This document shows, one piece after another, positions 35,976 to 42,979 of a stretch of DNA of 42,979 nt (its first letter is position 1; every line of letters begins with the position of its first letter). The DNA is from DAMCZI01 sp032095175. GTDB lineage: Bacteria > Bacillota > Clostridia > Clostridiales > Caloramatoraceae. The position numbers and the translations under genes are program-made. The stretch spans positions 1-42,979 of the forward strand of contig DAMCZI010000038.1 of assembly GCA_032095175.1 (NCBI GenBank). The letters are read 5' to 3'. The notes beneath the pieces are model-generated. The model ran no database searches and was not told the DNA's origin. It saw nothing but the letters and a program-made list of their open reading frames with translations.

Positions 35976-38870
35976 ATGGACATTAAGGAAATTTTGTCAA
36001 AGAACGAGTACGAAAAGCTAGCTCAGTTTAAAGAGGAGGACAAGCAGTGGATCAACAATAGGATTCATGCGAGAAAAGACGGACAGCCTGGAGTAGAATG
36101 CGTGGTTCGAGGCATGAATAGTGATGGTGATTATTTTAAATTAACACCTGAGGAGATTGTGCGCCAGTATTATGCATACAAATTAATATCAGAGTATAAA
36201 TATCCAAAGGAACAACTAAGCTTTGAGGTTCCGGTATTTTTTGCAGGAAAGTCAAAGATTGATGATAAGAGAATTGACATTGCTGTTTTTGATAAAGAAC
36301 AAAAAAATATTGATATGATCATAGAAGTAAAGCGTCCCTCTATAGATGATTATAATAAAGTATATGATTTAGAAGCATCAACACCATTTCAGCAGATGCA
36401 GTCATATTGCAACCAGAAACACCCTCAGGTAGGTGTTATCGTAAATGGCAGCAAACGACCACAGTTTTACGATTCACCTGATTATGAAAATGAACTTACA
36501 ATAGATAGATTCCCTCAGTGCGATGAGAATATAAAAGAATGGAAAGAAAAAAGACGTTTCACCCTTAAACAACTTATGCAATCGGATAGGCTTCAAACTG
36601 AAACGCTTAAAGATATTATTTTAAATGTGGAGCAGCGATTCGGAGCCAATGATTCAAGTGATAAAGCCTTTGAAGAAATATTTAAGTTGATATTTACAAA
36701 GCTGTTTGATGAAGTGCAATCAAGCCAGGATGCTGATGTTATTGCTATTGGCATAAAGAATTTCGATACAGAGTTAAAAGATATTGGTGATTCTGAGTTT
36801 AGAGTTATGGAATTCAGAGCTACTGGCAGTGAGACTCCAGATGAAATATATAAAAAAATCAATAAGTTATTTAAGAAAGCACAGAATAAATGGAAGGGTG
36901 TATTCCCAGCAGATTCTGTCCTTAACATGCAGAAAGCCACTGTTAAATCATGCGTTAAGGAATTACAAAATATAAAGCTTTTTAATTCTAATCTTGAAGT
37001 TGTTGACGATGCATTCGAGCACCTTGTAAATCAGAATCAGAAAGAGGGAATGGGACAATATTTTACTCCTCGATATGTTATTGATATGTGTGTAAAGATG
37101 TTGAATCCTAAGCCTGATGAAAAAATGATAGATACCGCAGCAGGAAGCTGTGGATTCCCAATGCACTCTATTTTCCATGTTTGGAAGCAACTTAATCCAG
37201 AAGCATATAATCTGTTTACTACACGTAAGAGAAAACAGGAAGAAACGGATTATGTCCAGAATAATGTTTTTGGTATAGATTTTAGCGAAAAGAGCGTCCG
37301 TGTAGGAAGAATGCTTAATATTATTGCTGGTGATGGACATACGAATGTTATAGAACTGAACTCTCTTGATTACAAAAATTGGGATAAAGACTATATTCAA
37401 AATACTGACTGGTATGATAAATACGGTGAAGGTTTTAACCGTCTTCAGAATTTAAGTTCAGTTAAGACATCTACTAACCCTGATATAAAGTATAAAGGGT
37501 TTGACTTCGATGTCCTTATGGCAAATCCTCCTTTTGCAGGCGATTTGGATAACAAGGAGCAGATTGAGCAATATGATTTAGGCCATAAATATAAAGATGG
37601 CAACATGATAACTACATTACAAAATAAGGTTGGAAGGGATATTCTATTCATTGAACGTAATTTGAATTTTTTGAAACCAGGTGGACGTATGGCTGTTGTA
37701 TTGCCACAGGGTAGATTTAACAATTCGACTGATAAATATATTCGAGATTATATCACTGAAAGATGTCGTTTGCTTGCGGTTGTTGGATTACATGGTAATG
37801 TATTTAAGCCACATACGGGTACGAAAACCAGCGTATTGCTTGTGCAGAAATGGACCGATGAAAACTGCGGATATCCAAATATCTGTCCTAAACCAGAACC
37901 TGATGAGAATGGAGATATTGATTACCCTATTTTCTTTGCAACAATGCAGGAACCCAGCAAAGATAATTCCGGCGATAAAATTTATGTCACAGAAAATTAC
38001 GTAGCTTGGAATAGCTATTCATATAGAACTGTTAAAACTATATTATACAAGGAAGATGGCGCTATTATTGAACCGGATGAGTATAACGTTATCTCTGACA
38101 AGGATAATTATGAGAAAATTACGCGTCAAATTATTTATACTCGAAAGGTTGATGATGTCCAGGTTGACAAAAGCGAGTATGAATCAGCAGTAAAAAAATC
38201 GAATTATAAGAAGACTGTAATTAATGATTATAAGCGCAGGACCGATGGCATGATCCTTAGTGAGGAAGAATACAAATCAAAAACGAAAAAGTCTAATTAT
38301 ACAATTAAGGTTGAGACTATTACAACTCTTGAAGAGCATCGTACAGAAGAGGGCACTACTCAATTTATTAAAGACCTTTTTATTGAGCAGTATGGTAGCC
38401 TAGAAAGTCATAAAAAGTGGATTCAGGAGAACAGCGTATTTGTTAAAAAAAATGCAAGCGCAGATCCTGATATGGCTTCAGAAATTTCTATTGATGAATG
38501 GCTTGCACTTGATAACGACAAGCAGGGGGTTTATAAAAAAGAGCCTGTCCTGGGTGATAATTGCAATCCTATTATCAGTGATGATCATTACAATACATTA
38601 TCACCTGATGCTCAGAAATTTTATATTGTGGCAGAAGAAATTAAGGAGGTTGTTGAACGAGTAAAAGATACTCATGGACATATTTTTGTAAAGCATGACC
38701 TCTTCAATCATGATCCTGCTCTTACAAACTGCAATCCTAATAACGTATATAGCCAGAATGGTATTGCAGAAGCTTTTACAAAGTTTGCCCATGATGAAGG
38801 TCTGAGTTTTGCACCTACCGATGATGAACTGGAACAAATAATGCATCCGGAGAACAAACTCCCTTTTTAG
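35976..38870 (+). CDS. hsdM: Type I-like nuclease-methyltransferase fusion (HsdR N-domain + HsdM)
   Basis: A 964-residue fusion. Residues 60-180 carry a PD-(D/E)xK nuclease of the HsdR N-terminal type (RIDIAVFDK, then IIEVKRPS at about 95-120). The N6-adenine methyltransferase follows: GMGQYFTPR (about 357), SAM motif DTAAGSCGFP (about 386) and catalytic NPPF (about 516). A charged insertion with three repeats is near residues 698-778. AAAGGATG precedes the ATG. No HsdR helicase gene is present in the window, so the enzyme resembles a Type IIG-like restriction-modification protein. The final codons CCT TTT TAG form a slippery site described separately. Confidence 0.88.
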   Translation: MDIKEILSKNEYEKLAQFKEEDKQWINNRIHARKDGQPGVECVVRGMNSDGDYFKLTPEEIVRQYYAYKLISEYKYPKEQLSFEVPVFFAGKSKIDDKRIDIAVFDKEQKNIDMIIEVKRPSIDDYNKVYDLEASTPFQQMQSYCNQKHPQVGVIVNGSKRPQFYDSPDYENELTIDRFPQCDENIKEWKEKRRFTLKQLMQSDRLQTETLKDIILNVEQRFGANDSSDKAFEEIFKLIFTKLFDEVQSSQDADVIAIGIKNFDTELKDIGDSEFRVMEFRATGSETPDEIYKKINKLFKKAQNKWKGVFPADSVLNMQKATVKSCVKELQNIKLFNSNLEVVDDAFEHLVNQNQKEGMGQYFTPRYVIDMCVKMLNPKPDEKMIDTAAGSCGFPMHSIFHVWKQLNPEAYNLFTTRKRKQEETDYVQNNVFGIDFSEKSVRVGRMLNIIAGDGHTNVIELNSLDYKNWDKDYIQNTDWYDKYGEGFNRLQNLSSVKTSTNPDIKYKGFDFDVLMANPPFAGDLDNKEQIEQYDLGHKYKDGNMITTLQNKVGRDILFIERNLNFLKPGGRMAVVLPQGRFNNSTDKYIRDYITERCRLLAVVGLHGNVFKPHTGTKTSVLLVQKWTDENCGYPNICPKPEPDENGDIDYPIFFATMQEPSKDNSGDKIYVTENYVAWNSYSYRTVKTILYKEDGAIIEPDEYNVISDKDNYEKITRQIIYTRKVDDVQVDKSEYESAVKKSNYKKTVINDYKRRTDGMILSEEEYKSKTKKSNYTIKVETITTLEEHRTEEGTTQFIKDLFIEQYGSLESHKKWIQENSVFVKKNASADPDMASEISIDEWLALDNDKQGVYKKEPVLGDNCNPIISDDHYNTLSPDAQKFYIVAEEIKEVVERVKDTHGHIFVKHDLFNHDPALTNCNPNNVYSQNGIAEAFTKFAHDEGLSFAPTDDELEQIMHPENKLPF

Positions 38871-38916
38871 AAAGCCTCTCCAGTGATGATGTATATAAAG
38901 ATTTGTTGGAGAGGCT
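38861..38916 (+). promoter_or_regulatory. candidate programmed -1 frameshift signal between M and S genes
   Basis: The slippery heptamer C-CCT-TTT (38861-38867) directly precedes the TAG stop of the methyltransferase gene. After a 5-nt spacer, AGCCTCTCCA (38873-38882) pairs perfectly with TGGAGAGGCT (38907-38916) over a 24-nt loop. Slipping back one base gives TTA GAA AGC and joins the specificity frame, which has no stop from 38828 onward. Confidence 0.55.
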
Positions 38917-40342
38917 GGAATGCTCTGTTGTTAATTTATTATATGTTATTTCGGAACCATTTAGATTAGATGCAGAATATTATTCTAAGAAGAATCTGCT
39001 GATAGAAAAACTTGTTAATGAAAAATCTGGTAATACTATCAGTGAATATGATGGAAAGATAGATTGCAGCGCGTTTTATCCATCAATTACTGGATATTAT
39101 ACTAATGACCATTCACTTATTCCGTTTTTAAGAGTGAATGAGATTAGCAATGGATTGGTTGTATTGACAGATAATACAGTTTTTTTGCCACAGAAAGTAT
39201 TAGATGATAATCCATCTACAATTTCAGTGGCATATCCGGGAGATTTAATTATTGCAAAAGGCGGAAATACTTTAGCGAAGGTTGGATTAGTAACGGAAGA
39301 GTATCCTGCATATGCTACTTGCAGAGATGTTATTATTCTTCGAACTAATGACATAAAGGGGATTAACAAGTATTATTTATGGTCTTTTTTGCATTCAAAA
39401 TACGGACAAGATTTAATGTGGAGGGCAGCTACACAGACGGGACAGCCGCATCTAACTTTACCTATAATAATGAATATGCATGTTCCTTATTATTCCACTG
39501 CTATTCAGAATGAAGTTGAAAAGTTATATGTGGATTCCGTTAGGATGAAAAATGAATCTGAAAAATTACGTATAAAGGCCGATAAAATCCTTGCAGACGG
39601 ATTGAAATTGAAAAAGTGTACAATAAATACAAATTCGATTTCTATTAGGAATGCTAAGGAGGTTTTTGATGTAAATAGAATAGATGCCGAATATTTTAAT
39701 CCCAAATATGATGAATATTTTGAAATGTTAAAAGAATATAACGCTTCATATATACCAGATGAATTTGAGGTAATAAAAAATACCGGGGCAGCATACGCAG
39801 AAGGTATAAGTGAGGTTGGTGTAATAAAAACAAAGCAGTTAACCAATAATGGGGTAAACATTTATAATGTTGAAAGCTATTTTGACATTGAGACCTGCAA
39901 TAGGCAAAAAAGTAATTATTTGAAAAAAGATGATGTTGTATTTGCAACGATGGGCGTGGGTTCTCTAGGTAAAATAGGAATGTTTTCATACAGTGGCGAC
40001 AGACGGTTTGTTACAGATTCAACTTTGCGCATATATCGAAAGAAAGCATCATCAAAGATTTATCCAGAGTTTTTGTGCGTTTTTTTACAATCAGATTTAG
40101 GTCAGGAATTGATATACCGTTATGTGGTAGGAAGTACTGGAATTATTAATGTATATGATGATGATATAGCACGCATTCCGATTCCGGTCTTGGCGGATAG
40201 TATACAGAGCGAAATTGCATCATGTGTAAAAGAAAGCTATAAATTACGTGATGATAGTAAAAAACTTCTTGAAAATGCAAAGCGTGTTGTAGAAATAGCT
40301 ATCGAGCAGGGAGAAGAAGCCGCACTGAAACTTTTGGAATAA
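38903..40342 (+). CDS. hsdS: Type I restriction specificity subunit (HsdS)
   Basis: A 479-residue HsdS protein with two target-recognition domains (about residues 10-200 and 255-430). Each is followed by a conserved helical region with the same pattern: IQNEVEKLYVDSVRMKNESE and IQSEIASCVKESYKL, the second ending near VVEIAIEQGEEAALK. It determines the DNA sequence methylated and cut. There is no ATG near the start; the first candidates are TTG at 38903 or 38906, with no clear ribosome binding site, and they lie in a stem-loop. The open frame upstream to 38867 reads LESLSSDDVYKD, protein-like, so the subunit is probably made as a frameshift fusion with the methyltransferase or begins by coupling. 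Confidence 0.85.
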   Translation: MLERLECSVVNLLYVISEPFRLDAEYYSKKNLLIEKLVNEKSGNTISEYDGKIDCSAFYPSITGYYTNDHSLIPFLRVNEISNGLVVLTDNTVFLPQKVLDDNPSTISVAYPGDLIIAKGGNTLAKVGLVTEEYPAYATCRDVIILRTNDIKGINKYYLWSFLHSKYGQDLMWRAATQTGQPHLTLPIIMNMHVPYYSTAIQNEVEKLYVDSVRMKNESEKLRIKADKILADGLKLKKCTINTNSISIRNAKEVFDVNRIDAEYFNPKYDEYFEMLKEYNASYIPDEFEVIKNTGAAYAEGISEVGVIKTKQLTNNGVNIYNVESYFDIETCNRQKSNYLKKDDVVFATMGVGSLGKIGMFSYSGDRRFVTDSTLRIYRKKASSKIYPEFLCVFLQSDLGQELIYRYVVGSTGIINVYDDDIARIPIPVLADSIQSEIASCVKESYKLRDDSKKLLENAKRVVEIAIEQGEEAALKLLE

Positions 40343-40441
40343 AACATAGGGGCGCCCTAAATCTCCACCACCTTTTTACCGGAAGACCGATGCCCCATCA
40401 AACGTAGATTTTGCGAAATTGAAAAAGGATATTCTATGACA

Positions 40442-40494
40442 ATAATAAAGCCTTGTGAAATCCTTGAATCTAGGCATTTTGCAGGGCTTTATTT
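40442..40494. terminator. terminator after the restriction-modification genes
   Basis: AATAAAGCC near 40442 pairs with GGCTTTATT near 40485 in an imperfect long stem (further pairs with AAAT/ATTT), followed by TTGTG. Upstream, at 40362-40440, one frame reads FYRKTDAPSNVDFAKLKKDI before a stop, probably a gene remnant. From 40495 to 40680 I see nothing further. Confidence 0.5.
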
Positions 40495-40681
40495 TGTGTA
40501 AATGTACGCTGTTTTGTACATAAAAGACTTGCTATTCATCTGGTTTAGAGTGGCGGCTATCTTTAATAAAAAGATCAGTTGTGAAATGTTCTAAAAGTAT
40601 AAGTGGTTTTGTAATAGTTCGTTAAATGGCTCTTTAGTGCATTTTTTAATTTAAAGAAACATAAAATAGAGTTTATAACTC

Positions 40682-40728
40682 AAAAGACATGTCAATACTC
40701 TAAAATGGAGGTGTATGACATGTCTTTT
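40682..40728 (+). promoter_or_regulatory. 13-bp inverted repeat enclosing the ribosome binding site
   Basis: AAAAGACATGTCA (40682-40694) and TGACATGTCTTTT (40716-40728) are exact reverse complements. The 21-nt loop contains GGAGGTG and the right arm contains the ATG at 40720. Each arm also holds the 8-bp palindrome GACATGTC. It could sequester the start codon or be a double operator. Confidence 0.6.
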
Positions 40729-41259
40729 AAAGTTTCATGGAAAATGCATGTAGTATGTCTTATAATGACTTTTTTAATGTGTTATATAATGAAAGATTGC
40801 TTGATTAATATATCTACGGGTTTAATTATCAATAATGTTATTTTAAATATAACAGGCAATTTATTATTAGATGAAATAATCTGTTTCTCATTGATATTCA
40901 TACCGTTAAACATAGTACACGAATTCCTTCATGGCAGTGTCTATAAAATATTCGGTGGAAAGGTTAAATACGGATTTAAAGGAATATGTGCATATACACA
41001 AGAAATTTCCGGTATAATTTTGCATAGAAACAAATTCTTATTAGTACTTCTAGCCCCGGTTACTGTTATTTCAATAATATCTGTATTAATTCCAGGTGAG
41101 ATAGGTGGTATAGTTTACTTTGTTAATATTGCAGGAAGTACAGGAGATATATTAATGGCCTTGTACCTATGCAAGTTTGATAATGATAGCTACATAGTTG
41201 ATAGGAAATATGGCTTTGATGTAACCCAAAAGCCATCATCGACAATTAGTATAAAGTAG
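40720..41259 (+). CDS. DUF3267-family membrane protein, metalloprotease-like
   Basis: A 179-residue membrane protein of the DUF3267 (putative zincin) family. The zinc-binding motif HEFLHG (HExxH) lies near residue 70, with the strand GGKVKYGFKG after it. At least four TM helices are visible (near residues 7-25, 47-66, 104-125 and 130-150). Members are thought to be intramembrane or membrane-bound peptidases; targets are unknown. I use the ATG at 40720, with GGAGGTG upstream, rather than the in-frame ATG at 40705, which overlaps that site. The start is enclosed by the inverted repeat described above. Confidence 0.8.
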   Translation: MSFKVSWKMHVVCLIMTFLMCYIMKDCLINISTGLIINNVILNITGNLLLDEIICFSLIFIPLNIVHEFLHGSVYKIFGGKVKYGFKGICAYTQEISGIILHRNKFLLVLLAPVTVISIISVLIPGEIGGIVYFVNIAGSTGDILMALYLCKFDNDSYIVDRKYGFDVTQKPSSTISIK

Positions 41260-41357
41260 ATTATGTATAAAAGTAAATTGACTTCTAATATTTTTGAAAA
41301 TATTAACTTTTTATGATAATATTAAACTGAAAATTATAAAAGCAAAGGAGTGATAAT

Positions 41358-42440
41358 GTGAAAACTAAAAGAAAGCTATTAAGCTTCGGAATCATATTGA
41401 CATTTATGTTTACATTCTTATATATAGTAATTCCTAAAACTAATGCAGCCACACCACAATATTTTAAAGTACATTATATCGATGTTGGTCAAGCAGATAG
41501 TATTTTGATTCAACAAGGCCCTAATACAATGCTAATTGATGCTGGTAACAACGAAGATGAAGAAACTATTATTAAATATTTAAAGAAACAAGGCATAAAG
41601 AAGTTGGATGTTATTATAGGTACACATCCGCATGAAGACCATATTGGCTCAATGGATGCAGTAATTGGAACATTTGATATTGGTAAAGCATATATGCCTA
41701 AAGTAACAAGTAATACAAAAACATTTTCAGATGTACTGGAAGCGGTTAAGAGAAAAGGATTAAAGATTTCATTACCAACCCTAGGAACAACATTTAGGAT
41801 AGGTAATGCAAGTTGTACTATACTTGTACCAAACGGAACAAAATATGATGATTTAAATAACTATAGTATTGTTGTTAAGGTTACATATGGAAAAAATTCG
41901 TTCTTGTTCTCTGGAGATGCAGAAGCAATATCAGAGATGGAAATGGTAAAGAAGAAATATAATCTAAAATCAGATGTCCTAAAGTTAGGGCATCATGGAA
42001 GCAGTTCATCCACTTGTGCAAATTTCGTAAATGCGGTAAATCCTAAATATGCAGTTGTTTCAGTAGGAAAAGACAATAAATTTGGTCATCCTACAAAGGG
42101 AACAATGGATAGAATAAAAGCTAAGAAAATAACAGTTTATAGGACAGATGAAAGTGGCACAATTATTGTTACAAGTGATGGTAAAAATATAAAATTTGAC
42201 AAGAAACCTGGAAGTTATAAGTATGCAAGCAACTCAACAAGTGGCAGCAATACTTCTTCTACAAAACCATCTACTACAGGTTCAATGGGAAAAATAGTTT
42301 GTTTTACTCCTAATGGTAAATCGTATCATTTTACTAAGAGCTGTTCAACATTATCAAGGAGCAAGACTATTTTACAAGGAACTTTAAAAGAAGCAATTAA
42401 CTCTGGTCATGCTGATCCATGTAATAAATGTGTGCACTAA
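41358..42440 (+). CDS. secreted ComEC-type metallo-beta-lactamase-fold protein
   Basis: A 360-residue secreted protein. A signal peptide (residues 1-30; LLSFGIILTFMFTFLYIV, then TNA-A) is followed by an MBL-fold domain with HPHEDHIG (about 90-97), SGDAE (about 194) and LGHHGSSSS (about 215), as in the C-terminal nuclease-like part of ComEC. A Ser/Thr linker (about 290-313) leads to a C-terminal Cys/His module, SYHFTKSCSTLSRSKTIL...CNKC. The GTG start at 41358 follows AAAGGAGTGAT. It may act on extracellular DNA or another phosphodiester. It is preceded by the DUF3267 gene and followed by a small secreted protein with the same module. Confidence 0.85.
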   Translation: MKTKRKLLSFGIILTFMFTFLYIVIPKTNAATPQYFKVHYIDVGQADSILIQQGPNTMLIDAGNNEDEETIIKYLKKQGIKKLDVIIGTHPHEDHIGSMDAVIGTFDIGKAYMPKVTSNTKTFSDVLEAVKRKGLKISLPTLGTTFRIGNASCTILVPNGTKYDDLNNYSIVVKVTYGKNSFLFSGDAEAISEMEMVKKKYNLKSDVLKLGHHGSSSSTCANFVNAVNPKYAVVSVGKDNKFGHPTKGTMDRIKAKKITVYRTDESGTIIVTSDGKNIKFDKKPGSYKYASNSTSGSNTSSTKPSTTGSMGKIVCFTPNGKSYHFTKSCSTLSRSKTILQGTLKEAINSGHADPCNKCVH

Positions 42441-42524
42441 TATTAAAGATTAAAGGACACTAAAAGTGAAGAAAACATGTTTTTAGAAAAATAACTATTA
42501 TTATAAGGCAGAGAGGCAATAGCT

Positions 42525-42803
42525 ATGAAAAATTTAAAATGGAAGGCTTTAATATCATCAATTATAATGACTGCATTTATTTTTGGAAGCCCGGCTACAT
42601 TTACATGTGTAAATGCATATAGCACCCATAAAAGTAAAGCACCTAAAAAATCTGTAAAGAAAGAAGCAACTGTTTACATAACAAATACAGGTAAGAAGTA
42701 TTACAGAGGAAATTGCAGAACTCTTAAAAAAAGTAAGACTGCGATTAAATTGAGCAAAGCAAAGAGTATGGGATATACACCATGTAAAGTATGCCATCCA
42801 TAA
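42525..42803 (+). CDS. small secreted protein with ComEC-associated Cys module
   Basis: A 92-residue secreted protein. A signal peptide (MKNLKWKALISSIIMTAFIF, cut near VNA-YS) precedes a short basic linker and a 40-residue module KKYYRGNCRTLKKSK...KSMGYTPCKVCHP. The same pattern (Tyr-His/Tyr, Cys, Leu-x-Lys/Arg-Ser, Gly, Pro-Cys-x-x-Cys) ends the upstream MBL protein, so the module is shared between neighbours. AGAGAGG precedes the ATG. It may bind a metal or the same extracellular target. Function unknown. Confidence 0.7.
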   Translation: MKNLKWKALISSIIMTAFIFGSPATFTCVNAYSTHKSKAPKKSVKKEATVYITNTGKKYYRGNCRTLKKSKTAIKLSKAKSMGYTPCKVCHP

Positions 42804-42837
42804 AAAATAAAAGATTGATTTAAGGAAGCTTTGTTAA

Positions 42838-42979
42838 TACCTTAATTTGTCTGTAAGGCTAGCCGAGTTGTAAATAGTTACTATGAAGCGGGGCTACTGC
42901 CGCACCCCCGCTAGGGGGTCAGATCGTACGCCAAGATAAGGGCGTCATGTATAGCAGGTGGGAATTCTGCATGGTAAAG
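42838..42979 (+). ncRNA. structured RNA, possibly 5' part of a group II intron (partial)
   Basis: A GC-richer stretch running off the window. It folds into clear local stems: AGCGGGG (42887-42893) with CCCCGCT (42906-42912), ACGCC (42928-42932) with GGCGT (42941-42945), and GCAG (42954-42957) with CTGC (42967-42970). The look recalls domain I of group II introns, but the 5' splice site and the reverse transcriptase are not in the window, so the assignment is tentative. Confidence 0.35.

Noticed and set aside
35976..40342. A standard three-gene Type I restriction system
   Set aside because: No separate HsdR helicase gene is in the window; the nuclease domain is fused to the methyltransferase instead.
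1..42979. CRISPR arrays and tRNA genes
   Set aside because: No regularly spaced direct repeats of 23-37 bp were seen, and no cloverleaf with a GTTCRANYC T-loop was noticed.

Overview
The window is AT-rich DNA from a low-GC Gram-positive anaerobe of the Clostridia type. The evidence for this is AGA/AGG arginine codons, strong AGGAGG-like ribosome binding sites, occasional GTG or TTG starts, YkgJ-family and DUF3267-type proteins, and the palindromic GGGACAG / GTGCCTGGCAC / GGTGACAGGC elements common in clostridial genomes. I saw no rRNA, tRNA or CRISPR array. One 10-base N gap lies at 29466-29475.

The window is almost entirely a defence island. From the left: (1) a small membrane protein gene, then a five-gene operon (798-8829) encoding a large protein with helix-hairpin-helix repeats and a sigma-region-4-like HTH, a phospholipase-D/SF2 helicase, a 59-residue protein, a DndD/SMC-like ATPase and a 155-residue protein. 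It looks like an effector module of the DNA-phosphorothioation type, but no modification genes are present. (2) An AbiEi/AbiEii abortive-infection pair (9201-10771). (3) A TPR membrane protein, a lipoprotein, a YkgJ protein, a MazG-like pyrophosphohydrolase and several gene relics (10861-14950). (4) A complete three-gene Shango system: TerB, BrxD-like ATPase and Lhr-like helicase (15147-20283). It is followed by a membrane-anchored Mrr-type nuclease and a nuclease-helicase fusion (20530-23755). (5) A P-loop kinase-like gene divergent from a GNAT/PUA-like plus ASCH gene pair (24227-26583). (6) A NUDIX plus PLD-helicase-DUF3427 operon on the minus strand, broken by the N gap (26736-30039). (7) A decayed large serine recombinase (about 30740-31966), then a tiny Cys-rich protein and a TrlF-type PHP/ATPase (32329-35004). 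(8) A Type I-like restriction-modification locus in which nuclease and methyltransferase are fused and followed by the specificity subunit (35805-40342). (9) A DUF3267 metalloprotease-like membrane protein, a secreted ComEC-type metallo-beta-lactamase-fold protein and a small secreted protein sharing its C-terminal Cys motif (40720-42803). The right edge holds a GC-richer, strongly folded stretch that may be the start of a group II intron.

Two observations stand out. At the methyltransferase/specificity junction, the slippery heptamer CCCTTTT runs directly into the stop codon, and 5 nt later comes a perfect 10-bp stem. The specificity frame is open and protein-like across the junction, which suggests programmed -1 frameshifting giving a nuclease-methyltransferase-specificity fusion. 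The 798-8829 operon is the best candidate for a little-described defence system. All family assignments come from reading motifs; no database search was possible.
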